From Cloacimonetes bacterium UBA5456 (GTDB lineage Bacteria; Cloacimonadota; Cloacimonadia; Cloacimonadales; Cloacimonadaceae): DNA of 14,185 nt. Under the pieces are notes generated by a model that saw only the letters and a program-made list of their open reading frames with translations, made no database searches and was not told the DNA's origin. Positions 1 through 6,448 of the stretch are shown in pieces. The stretch spans positions 1-14,185 of the forward strand of contig DIQS01000027.1 in assembly GCA_002427325.1 (NCBI GenBank), read 5' to 3'. Position 1 is the stretch's first letter. Every line of letters starts with the position of its first letter. Made by a program: the position numbers and the translations under genes.

Positions 1-74
1 ACACCAACGTTTGAGACACTACCCAGTCTATGAGTAATAGTTTTTAATACATTCAGATGAAAAAAGTCTTGTAT

Positions 75-81
75 AGGAGAG
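75..81 (+). promoter_or_regulatory. Shine-Dalgarno that sets the start of the first gene
   Basis: AGGAGAG ends 5 nt before the ATG at 87. An in-frame ATG at 57 has no comparable upstream site and would add ten charged residues before the signal peptide, so 87 is preferred. Confidence 0.75.
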
Positions 82-86
82 ATATT

Positions 87-1358
87 ATGAAAAAGATTAT
101 GATTGTATCTTTGGTTCTCATATTAACTTGCAGCTTTCTTATTGCGAACGAGCCTGTGTCGAAACAGGCCACCTTGATAGAGACAATATCCTCTGCTGAA
201 CTATTAGTTGAAGCAACCGGAGTGTATGTTTCTCCGGAAAAAAGTGCCCGCGCAAAACAGAAAGACGTTGAGTCAAACGGAATTTCGAGAGCAACTTTAG
301 ATGCCAAACGCAGTGCGGTTTGGTTTGTGATCCTCGGCGGGACAGACCCCATCCTGCGAAGCGCTGCTGAACAACGCAGTTTTGAAGGACAAAGCTCTCG
401 TTTTTTCTCGGAATCTGCAATAAGCAGATATATCAGCTATGAAGACAGCCGTTTCATTCAAAGACTAAGCATCGAAGACGGCACGGGAATGAAAATCTCC
501 AAGCGCTTTAAAGTAAACAAAGAAATGCTCATGCGTGACCTTCAAGAAGCCGGAATTATCAGCGGAAGAGACGAGATCAGCGATGCTTTGGGACGCCCGC
601 AGATCATGGTGATCCCTTCGGTTGCAAAAGGGGTGAATCCATTGGAAGCACTTGAAAGAGACTCCGGAATTCGCCACAGTCGCGGCGTGATCGAAAGCCA
701 TCTCACCGCCAAGCAATATGAGGTTTTGGATGCCGGGCAGATGGATCAGATCGGTGGTCTCACTCAGATTCAGGGCATGATCGCCGGACAAGAAGAAGAC
801 ATGGCTTATGCGGTTGCGCTTTCCATCGGTAGCGACGTCTATATCACCTATGCAGGAGCTTGGGAAAATGCAGGGTATAACACTGAACGCCATAGTCTTA
901 CGGTGCGTGCCTATGAGACTTCTTCAGGCAGGCTTTTGGGAACCGAGACAGGATATAGTCAAGCACGACAAGGCAAGGCGATGATCAGCGTGGAAGAAGC
1001 CGTCACGGGCGCAATTGATGCAGTCTTGGCTCGTATTGACGCATATTGGAGAGACGATATCAAGCGCGGCGTGCAATATAAGATGGTTCTCAGCATAGAC
1101 AGAAGCTTTAATGAGGACGACGCCTTTGACATCCAAGACATCTTCATCGACGCCGTGGAAGCTGTGAGCAAATCATATAAAGAAAACATCGCAACAGACT
1201 ATACTTTGGATCTTCAAGCGTGGGTAAATCCGAGTGATTATAATAGCTCCAGAGCACTGTTCCGCGCTATCAGACAAGACTTTAACAAGAGCTCTTGGGG
1301 CGCAAATCTCAAGACGATCAACATCAATCGTAAACTGATACAATTGAAGGTTGAATAA
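87..1358 (+). CDS. Exported DUF6175/LPP20-like envelope protein
   Basis: A 423-residue exported protein of unknown function. Residues 1-20 form a classical Sec signal peptide (KK, then a hydrophobic stretch, then LIA before Asn). A Cys at residue 15 has no proper lipobox, so a soluble periplasmic protein is likelier than a lipoprotein. Residues about 25-155 resemble an LPP20-type domain: an alternating hydrophobic strand (ELLVEATGVYV), then a helix rich in Ala/Arg/Lys. From about residue 169 (GRPQIMVIPS) a second alpha/beta domain begins. Its pattern of strand, 'ieshLtakqyeVLDagqmd' helix and strand (DVYITYAG) recalls the TolB-N/CsgG-like fold and the proteins filed as DUF6175; this is recalled from family patterns, not searched. 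The next gene starts 13 nt after its stop with its own strong Shine-Dalgarno, so the two are probably co-transcribed. A role in an outer-membrane-associated complex is inference. Confidence 0.8.
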   Translation: MKKIMIVSLVLILTCSFLIANEPVSKQATLIETISSAELLVEATGVYVSPEKSARAKQKDVESNGISRATLDAKRSAVWFVILGGTDPILRSAAEQRSFEGQSSRFFSESAISRYISYEDSRFIQRLSIEDGTGMKISKRFKVNKEMLMRDLQEAGIISGRDEISDALGRPQIMVIPSVAKGVNPLEALERDSGIRHSRGVIESHLTAKQYEVLDAGQMDQIGGLTQIQGMIAGQEEDMAYAVALSIGSDVYITYAGAWENAGYNTERHSLTVRAYETSSGRLLGTETGYSQARQGKAMISVEEAVTGAIDAVLARIDAYWRDDIKRGVQYKMVLSIDRSFNEDDAFDIQDIFIDAVEAVSKSYKENIATDYTLDLQAWVNPSDYNSSRALFRAIRQDFNKSSWGANLKTININRKLIQLKVE

Positions 1359-1361
1359 GGC

Positions 1362-1366
1362 GGAGG
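1362..1366 (+). promoter_or_regulatory. Shine-Dalgarno that sets the start of the second gene
   Basis: GGAGG lies 5 nt before the ATG at 1372. The earlier in-frame ATG at 1351 overlaps the previous gene and would put seven extra residues before the signal peptide; it is rejected. Confidence 0.75.
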
Positions 1367-1371
1367 CGGAC

Positions 1372-2673
1372 ATGAAAAAGCATTTATTTATCGCGATATT
1401 TACCCTCTTCTTGGTGGGATTATCAGGCGCAAATAACTACATCTATGGAGAAGGACAAGGCAAGAGCTTTGATGAGGCATTTGCCGAAGCGCAGTCGAAA
1501 ATCGCGCAACAAATCTCCGTGCGTGTGGAATCTATCACCGAGCTGAATACACTTGATATTGAAGAAGATGCGAAACATTATTTCCGTGAATCAATAGAAA
1601 AAAACATCAAACTCACGGTGGATGAAACGCTCAACGGCATTGAAATTATCTCCCAAAAAGTTAAGAAAGGCACCCATGAAGTCAAGCTGGGCTTGGATAA
1701 GATCAAGTATCTGAATTCCTTGCGTAGCGAGCTGGATGAAAAGAAAAATGCGGCGCGCAACTTGGTGGATAATGCCGAGGAATTTGTGGCTCAAGGCAAG
1801 CCGCTTTTTGCCATCGACAGCTATACCGATGCGCAGAAACATCTCCCCGAATTGTATGCCAAAAAAGCGTTTTATGACAGCCTTTCGGAACATCCTTATT
1901 ATGTGTGGCACGAGCTGAATGTGGGCTCAATCGATGCCGCATTACGCGATCTCATCGGCAGGGTGAGCTTTGAGCTTGTCTCCGGCGGAGATCAAGAAGC
2001 AGAGCTCGGCAAACGCTTGCCCGAACCCATACAATTCTTCGTCTATTATGCTTCTCCCGATGGCGGCAGAATCCCGCTCTCCGGCTATCCCGTGCATCTA
2101 AGCTATGGCGATGGCAGCTCTTTGGAAAGCGGACAAAGCGATGATCGAGGAAATTATAAGGTCGTGGCGCGCGCATTGGAATTGGAAGGGATGAATAAGA
2201 TCGTGATCCGCAGCAAGGCGCGTGACTTGCCCACCCATCTGGCGCGGCTTTCTCAGAGCAGATTTGCTGAGGCCTTATATGGCATTGTGGAGCTGGGCAA
2301 AACCGAGATTTCGCTGGATATTAAAGGACAGTGGGGAACTCGGGATGAGCGGCTGGAAAACATTGTTGCCAGAGCTCTTTCGGGAAGTGCTTTCGTGGTC
2401 TCCGAATATGCAAGCTATGTGCTCGAAGGCAGGATCGCGGAAGATGATGTGAAGGAGTTGGACAGCTTTGCCGGCAGAAGCTATATCGCAAATGTGAGGC
2501 TGGAGCTCTTTTTGGTTCGCAAAGATGACGGCAAAAAGCTGGGATCATTCTCGGCAAAAGGAACGGCGAACGCCAAGAACGAATCTGATGCTATCCACCA
2601 AGCGGTCAATAAGATCAGTGTCGATTCACGCAAACTAAATTCAAGTTTGCAGGACTTTCTCAAACACGAATAA
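1372..2673 (+). CDS. Exported multidomain protein with N-terminal LPP20 domain
   Basis: A 433-residue exported protein. Residues 1-20 are a signal peptide ending in SGA. Residues about 22-115 match the LPP20 pattern well: an aromatic strand with GEGQGKS, then a helix DEAFAEAQSKIAQQI running into SVRVES. A helical segment follows at about 116-180, with one TPR-like unit (AIDSYTDAQKHLPELYAKKAFYD). Residues about 217-285 look like a carboxypeptidase-regulatory or Ig-like beta module (GRIPLSGYPVHLSYGDGS ... DDRGNYKV). Residues 315-420 form a further alpha/beta domain (YVLEGRI, YIANVRLELFLV, GKKLGSFSAKGTA, SDAIHQAVNKI), as seen in LPP20/CsgG-associated envelope proteins. It sits directly behind the 423-aa exported protein and shares its operon; a bidirectional terminator follows 17 nt after its stop. 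Function is not recognised. A structural or assembly role at the outer membrane is inferred. Confidence 0.82.
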   Translation: MKKHLFIAIFTLFLVGLSGANNYIYGEGQGKSFDEAFAEAQSKIAQQISVRVESITELNTLDIEEDAKHYFRESIEKNIKLTVDETLNGIEIISQKVKKGTHEVKLGLDKIKYLNSLRSELDEKKNAARNLVDNAEEFVAQGKPLFAIDSYTDAQKHLPELYAKKAFYDSLSEHPYYVWHELNVGSIDAALRDLIGRVSFELVSGGDQEAELGKRLPEPIQFFVYYASPDGGRIPLSGYPVHLSYGDGSSLESGQSDDRGNYKVVARALELEGMNKIVIRSKARDLPTHLARLSQSRFAEALYGIVELGKTEISLDIKGQWGTRDERLENIVARALSGSAFVVSEYASYVLEGRIAEDDVKELDSFAGRSYIANVRLELFLVRKDDGKKLGSFSAKGTANAKNESDAIHQAVNKISVDSRKLNSSLQDFLKHE

Positions 2674-2690
2674 AGCGTTTTGAACATGAA

Positions 2691-2728
2691 AAAGCCCCAC
2701 GGCAAAGGCTGCGGGGCTTTGTTTTTTC
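2691..2728. terminator. Bidirectional intrinsic terminator between convergent genes
   Basis: AAAGCCCC at 2691-2698 pairs with GGGGCTTT at 2713-2720. After one mismatch, four more pairs (including one G-T) close an AAAG loop. A T-rich run follows at 2722-2727 on + and an A run precedes it (T run on -). It therefore can end both the left operon and the convergent 556-aa gene that stops at 2741. Confidence 0.85.
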
Positions 2729-2740
2729 TCTTTTATAATC

Positions 2741-4411
2741 TTAGTGTCTTTTTAAGGGGTCAAGCCAGGCGAAAGCATTGAAACTCCATTGCTTTAGCAG
2801 CCAGTTAAATCCAACTTTAAATCTCATGCCGCTCAAGTCCATTTCCTCTAAAAAATAATCGTTAATTGGGATTTCATTTCCATTTATGGCCTTGTTGCTA
2901 AAGATTACCCCGGTGGGAAATCCTTTGCTTGCTCCCACGGATAGTTGGAAGTTCGGAGCCAACATATAGAGCAGATCGGCTTCGGCTTTGGCGGCTAATT
3001 CTCCTGCACCAATGGTTGTGGTTCCATAAAAAGGATCCTCATTGTTGCTACTCATAAGGTCAATTCCGGCTTTCCCGCCAAGTGAGAGTGCGGTGCGTCC
3101 TATCCAAAACTTTCTGCTCAGTCCGCCATAGACGGAATATAGAAAGTTATTGCTGTTGGAAATATCGATCTCGGGGTCGATCATGCCGACGGCAAACTCC
3201 ATTTCGGCATAAGTTTGGGTGATGCCGATGATGGGGGCAAGGTTGTATGCCATGGAGATATTTATGCCCAGCGAGGCATCCACATCATCGGCGTTTAAGG
3301 GGGCAAATATCTGTCTGGGGATATAGATATCGCCTGTGAAAAAGGGTGTGATTTTCAGGTCTAAGCCCAAAAGTGGATATTCTTGTAAGACGGCACCGGG
3401 CATGACTTTCTTTGCCCAGTGTAGCTTGATCTCGGAATGTTTGTTGGGGTTTTTCCCATTTCTGTTATCCACGTTTTTGACTATCCTGCCAAAGCCTACT
3501 CTCTTGCTTTTTACGTTGCCTTCTCTGTCTTCATAATATTCCAAAACGCGGAAGGTGTCGTCCAAAAACACGCCGTCCTTGCGTCCCAAGGAGGTGGTAA
3601 ATCTCTTTTTAGAACGTCTTTCGAGGATCTGAGCGGTGAGGCTGAAATCGGGGATTTGACGCATGTTTACGGAGAGGTTTTTAGTCCAGGCGTGCATTCC
3701 GGCGCACATGGAATATTCGCGAGGGGTGGTGTCAAAAGTCTTGTTTTGAAAGGTGTAGGACTTGTGGTTTTTGTTGCCGATGGTCGCAGAACCTTGTCCA
3801 TTGGTTTGAGATGATTCCACCGCCACGATCTGGGTCTTGCCATCTTTATCAACCTGTAATTGATACCAAATTATGCCGCCTTTGATCTCATATTTGACGT
3901 CGTCTTTGTCACGTTCCCAATCTGCATAAGTGACATAAGGCAAATAGATATAGGCGCTGTTCATGAGGATTTCTAACTGTTCGGCGGTTAGGCCAAATTC
4001 GCGTCCTTTGGTTTGGGCTAATCTGATGCGGGCGGATTCGTCCTCGATATTCAATCTTCTTGATTCTTGGATATCGGGGTCTGAGAGAATTTTCACAATT
4101 TCCCTGCCCACAGTCTCTTGCATGATCTCGCCTAAGGAGTTTACGCTGGCTATTCTCAGGCTGGAAGCACGTCTTTTGAATTCGCCTAATGAGGAGAGGG
4201 AGAGGTCGTTATAGTCAAAACGATCCACTTCGATGTAGGAAGAAAGAAATAAAGAAAAGACATCCATGTCAAAAGCTCCGTCCTGAACATCCGGACCAAG
4301 CCAAACATAGCCGAGAGAACTCACAGACTTGCGCGCGTATTCTCCCTGTTGGGCGCAAAGCGGCATGACAATTGCGGCGAATGCAATGAATATTAAAACA
4401 ATCTTTTTCAT
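2741..4411 (-). CDS. Outer-membrane protein: FlgT-C/CsgG-like module plus beta-barrel-like C-terminus
   Basis: A 556-residue exported protein read on the minus strand. The start at 4411 is chosen because AAGGAG (4417-4422) lies 5 nt upstream and the frame then opens with a signal peptide (MKKIVLIF ... PLCA/QQ, cleavage near residue 20). Residues about 45-160 are helix-rich and charged. Residues about 172-230 are beta-rich (KYEIKGGIIWYQLQVD). Residues about 275-345 read as the small beta domain seen at the C-terminus of FlgT and in CsgG-like proteins: GRKDGVFLDDTFRVLEYYED, then VGFGRIVKN, then HWAKKVMPGAVLQEY. Residues about 350-556 show alternating amphipathic strands rich in Gly and aromatics (LSVGASKGFP, MRFKVGFNWLL, WSFNAFAWL), consistent with an outer-membrane beta-barrel. 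The function is not known. It stands between three other LPP20/FlgT-like envelope genes, suggesting one joint outer-membrane assembly (inference). Confidence 0.78.
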   Translation of the reverse strand: MKKIVLIFIAFAAIVMPLCAQQGEYARKSVSSLGYVWLGPDVQDGAFDMDVFSLFLSSYIEVDRFDYNDLSLSSLGEFKRRASSLRIASVNSLGEIMQETVGREIVKILSDPDIQESRRLNIEDESARIRLAQTKGREFGLTAEQLEILMNSAYIYLPYVTYADWERDKDDVKYEIKGGIIWYQLQVDKDGKTQIVAVESSQTNGQGSATIGNKNHKSYTFQNKTFDTTPREYSMCAGMHAWTKNLSVNMRQIPDFSLTAQILERRSKKRFTTSLGRKDGVFLDDTFRVLEYYEDREGNVKSKRVGFGRIVKNVDNRNGKNPNKHSEIKLHWAKKVMPGAVLQEYPLLGLDLKITPFFTGDIYIPRQIFAPLNADDVDASLGINISMAYNLAPIIGITQTYAEMEFAVGMIDPEIDISNSNNFLYSVYGGLSRKFWIGRTALSLGGKAGIDLMSSNNEDPFYGTTTIGAGELAAKAEADLLYMLAPNFQLSVGASKGFPTGVIFSNKAINGNEIPINDYFLEEMDLSGMRFKVGFNWLLKQWSFNAFAWLDPLKRH

Positions 4412-4416
4412 GTTTA

Positions 4417-4422
4417 CTCCTT
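4417..4422 (-). promoter_or_regulatory. Shine-Dalgarno that sets the start of the 556-aa gene
   Basis: On the minus strand AAGGAG precedes the ATG at 4411 by 5 nt. The open frame extends upstream to an ATG at 4513, but that start would put 34 mostly polar residues in front of the signal peptide. Confidence 0.75.
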
Positions 4423-4560
4423 GGTTTTTGCTTGAACAAAACCGATGGCAGATTGGGGTCAAATCACTTAACTTCATTTTATCTAACTCTGTGGAATTAA
4501 CCTTATTTGTCAATATAATAATTCAAAAAACTAAATAAAAACTCAAAATTAAAATAATCC

Positions 4561-4587
4561 TTGACTCAAATCGATAACTGCTAAATG
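4561..4587 (+). promoter_or_regulatory. Possible sigma70-type promoter of the lipoprotein gene
   Basis: TTGACT at 4561-4566 and TAAATG at 4582-4587, spaced 15 bp, lie in the 275-bp AT-rich region between the divergent genes (4412-4686). The short spacer and poor -10 make this weak. On the other strand a TTGACA (4513 to 4508) points toward the 556-aa gene, but no convincing -10 follows it. Nothing else was recognised in this intergenic region. Confidence 0.3.
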
Positions 4588-4686
4588 TAGAGATTGTGCA
4601 GGTAATTCGTCTGTGACCTGTATTAACACAAAGAATAACAATGCCGTCGGACTTCTTTATGGAGCCTGTTCGGCGCAGGAGAAAAC

Positions 4687-5244
4687 ATGAAACATACTCG
4701 TTGGATGATCCTCGTCGTCTTACTAATGTTTGTATTAGCAGGTTGTGGCTCAAACAAGGGGGCACAGGCTCCGGCACCCACAGGAGTCAAAGTCTATTTC
4801 CCCTCTTGGTGGAACACTCAAAATGAATCAAACTTCGTGTGTTCCTATGGCACAGCAACCAAAGCCAGTCTCAATATGTCCATCGAATCTGCAAAAGCAC
4901 ATGCTTTGCAAGAGTCTTCACGCTATGTGGAAGCTAAAGTTCGTGAAATGACCGAAGAATATCAAGCTGAATCGGGTGTTCATGATCCTCAACTTCTTGC
5001 CAATATCGAAACAGCTATTCGCGTGTCTTCAAACACCACTTTTAAGGGACTTCTCACCGGTAAAACCGAGACAATGCAGGAAAATACCCCTCAGGGAGTC
5101 CGTTATACCAGCTACGTCCAGATGAAAGTTCCGGTTGATCAGATAAACAAGAGTCTGAATGCCAGCATCCGCAATGAAGAAGCACTCTACAACCAATTCA
5201 AGGCATCACAAGCTTTCCAAAAGCTCGACGATATGTTTGATTGA
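4687..5244 (+). CDS. LPP20-type outer-membrane lipoprotein
   Basis: A 185-residue lipoprotein. The signal peptide ends in the lipobox LAGC with Cys20 as the lipidated residue. Gly21 and Ser22 follow rather than Asp, so under enterobacterial sorting rules it would go to the outer membrane. CAGGAG (4676-4681) precedes the ATG. The mature part follows the LPP20 plan: a segment VYFPSWWN, then FVCSYGTATKASLNMSIESAKAHALQESSRYVEAKV (seen in two parts, roughly residues 51-86), a helical middle, and a closing strand YTSYVQMKVPVDQINKSL. Size and layout match small LPP20 lipoproteins such as Vibrio FlgP, but no flagellar gene is nearby. It is a single-gene unit: the divergent 556-aa gene is upstream and an intrinsic terminator follows its stop. 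The exact role is unknown; an envelope or surface-organelle scaffold is the natural guess. Confidence 0.85.
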   Translation: MKHTRWMILVVLLMFVLAGCGSNKGAQAPAPTGVKVYFPSWWNTQNESNFVCSYGTATKASLNMSIESAKAHALQESSRYVEAKVREMTEEYQAESGVHDPQLLANIETAIRVSSNTTFKGLLTGKTETMQENTPQGVRYTSYVQMKVPVDQINKSLNASIRNEEALYNQFKASQAFQKLDDMFD

Positions 5245-5266
5245 TGCTTTGTCTTTATTAATCTTA

Positions 5267-5299
5267 AAACAGCCTTGCCAAGCGTGGGGCTGTTTTTTT
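5267..5299 (+). terminator. Intrinsic terminator after the lipoprotein gene
   Basis: AAACAGCC (5267-5274) pairs with GGCTGTTT (5288-5295) around a 13-nt loop, and the T run continues to 5299. It lies 22 nt after the lipoprotein stop. Confidence 0.85.
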
Positions 5300-5301
5300 G
5301 T

Positions 5302-5329
5302 TTGACAAATGCAATGCATTTAGTAGATT
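5302..5329 (+). promoter_or_regulatory. Probable promoter of the ferritin-like gene operon
   Basis: A perfect TTGACA at 5302-5307 is followed after 16 bp by TAGATT (5324-5329, four of six consensus bases). It sits just behind the preceding terminator and about 40 bp before the start codon. A second TTGACA at 5328-5333 has only a badly spaced TATATC after it. Confidence 0.45.
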
Positions 5330-5367
5330 GACAACCAGTAAAGCAGTATATCTTTCAGGAGGAAAAA

Positions 5368-5853
5368 ATGTCTTTATACTCAGTAAATGAAGTTATCGAA
5401 TTTGCCGTTCAGATCGAGAAGAATGGCTATGCCTTCTACGACGAGGCAACGAAAAGGAAAGACCTCGACCAGCGTTCTCGTGACTTTCTTAGCTATCTCA
5501 GAGATCAGGAATTGACTCACGAACAGAGCTTTTTGGCCTTGCGTAGCGATGATGATATCGCTCAGCTTGATCTTAGTCAGGATTGGGAGATGGTCTCAAA
5601 CTATATGCGTGCCATCATTGAAGGGCGCATCTTTGATTCACCGGAGGCGGCGATCAAGAAGGCATCCGAAGCTAAAAGCCTCTTGGAAATCGTGAATAAT
5701 GCCATCGCTTTTGAAAAAGATACCCTGCTCTTTTTCCATGCTATCAACGATGGCGTGACGAACCCAAAGGTGCAGGCTGTCTTGCGCAAGATCATCACCG
5801 AAGAAGTCTCACACGTTCTTAGGTTAAACGACTTCAAAAAGACAATAGTCTAA
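5368..5853 (+). CDS. Ferritin-like/rubrerythrin-family diiron protein
   Basis: A 161-residue, all-helical cytoplasmic protein with a ferritin-like four-helix layout and no C-terminal rubredoxin domain. Candidate diiron ligands are spaced as in rubrerythrin-like proteins: Glu17 in helix 1 (with Tyr21/Tyr24), Glu48-x-x-His51 in helix 2, Glu116 in helix 3, and Glu146-x-x-His149 in helix 4. This implies a carboxylate-bridged diiron site, so peroxide or oxygen detoxification or iron handling is likely, as expected for an anaerobe; the exact reaction cannot be read from sequence. A strong AGGAGG (5358-5362) precedes the start. The lytic transglycosylase gene begins 20 nt after the stop, so the two are probably co-transcribed, although no functional link is obvious. 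Confidence 0.87.
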   Translation: MSLYSVNEVIEFAVQIEKNGYAFYDEATKRKDLDQRSRDFLSYLRDQELTHEQSFLALRSDDDIAQLDLSQDWEMVSNYMRAIIEGRIFDSPEAAIKKASEAKSLLEIVNNAIAFEKDTLLFFHAINDGVTNPKVQAVLRKIITEEVSHVLRLNDFKKTIV

Positions 5854-5873
5854 GATGCATCAGATCGATAAAG

Positions 5874-6380
5874 ATGAGGCAAGTTTTGAAAAAGAAACTG
5901 GGAAAGAAAGCGGGACGAACGGCACTGCTCGTCCTGCTGCTCGCTGTCTTTCTCAGCTATAATCCCATCTCTGCCCGCATCTTTACGGTCTCTGTGGCGA
6001 TCTACCATAAGCTCGATCCGGTAGTATTCTATCGTCTAATCAGGACGGAGAGCAACTTTCGGAGCTTTGCAGTCTCCCGCAAGGCTGCCTTGGGATTGGG
6101 GCAAATCAAAGAAGATACAGCGCTTTATATACATCCAAATCACAAGCGCGGCTTGCTCTTCTATCCTTTATACAATCTCGATATGGCTGCCCGCTATCTA
6201 CATTATCTGAAAAGCAAATATCATGATAATTGGAGTCTCAGCTTGGCGGCATATAACTGGGGCGAAACAAATGTCAATAAGAGATTAAGTGGCATGGAGA
6301 TCGACCCGAAATATAACTATAGGGAACTCTTTCGAGACATCCCTGAAACATACGAATATATAGGCAAAATTCTCAATTGA
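5874..6380 (+). CDS. Membrane-anchored lytic transglycosylase (SLT family)
   Basis: A 168-residue protein with a basic N-terminus and one hydrophobic segment (about 16-34) serving as signal or membrane anchor, then a compact SLT goose-lysozyme-type domain. Such enzymes cleave the MurNAc-GlcNAc bond of peptidoglycan in the periplasm, forming 1,6-anhydroMurNAc. Seen motifs: catalytic Glu59 in RTESNF, GLGQI at 74-78 (the family's GLMQ motif), AAYNWG at 125-130, and the closing ETYEYIGKIL. It is short, like MltE or the Slt catalytic core without accessory domains. The ATG at 5874 has no clear Shine-Dalgarno. A TTG at 5886, preceded by TGAGG at 5875-5879, is a plausible alternative start that removes four residues. 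It sits between the ferritin-like gene and the pilin-like gene; local wall opening for pilus or secretion assembly is an attractive inference. Confidence 0.88.
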   Translation: MRQVLKKKLGKKAGRTALLVLLLAVFLSYNPISARIFTVSVAIYHKLDPVVFYRLIRTESNFRSFAVSRKAALGLGQIKEDTALYIHPNHKRGLLFYPLYNLDMAARYLHYLKSKYHDNWSLSLAAYNWGETNVNKRLSGMEIDPKYNYRELFRDIPETYEYIGKILN

Positions 6381-6439
6381 TGAAAAAAGGCTTGACGGAT
6401 TATGCAGTCTCAAAAGAGGATGGTCTAAGAAATCATTAG
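6380..6439 (+). CDS. Possible 19-codon mini-ORF at the transglycosylase-pilin junction
   Basis: The ATG overlaps the preceding TGA by one base, giving TGATG. The frame runs 19 codons (MKKGLTDYAVSKEDGLRNH) and its stop falls inside the pilin gene's Shine-Dalgarno region (TAGGAG, 6437-6442). It could couple translation of the two genes, or be chance. There is no evidence that the peptide itself matters. Confidence 0.2.
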   Translation: MKKGLTDYAVSKEDGLRNH

Positions 6440-6448
6440 GAGCGTAAG

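Noticed and set aside
11..40. TTGAGA with TAATAG downstream as promoter of the first operon
   Set aside because: The -10 is poor and the window starts only 10 bp upstream, so context is missing.
87..140. Possible lipobox (LILTC) in the first protein
   Set aside because: Thr directly before Cys is not accepted by signal peptidase II in known lipoproteins, and a normal signal peptidase I site follows at residue 20.
3437..3814. 125-codon open frame on + inside the 556-aa minus-strand gene
   Set aside because: No Shine-Dalgarno or recognisable domain. The opposite frame has signal peptide, ribosome site and protein-like composition throughout.
4514..4519. Perfect TATAAT on + in the divergent spacer
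   Set aside because: No -35-like sequence at a proper distance (GTGGAA at 17 bp), and the stretch is simple AT-rich DNA, so a chance match is likely.
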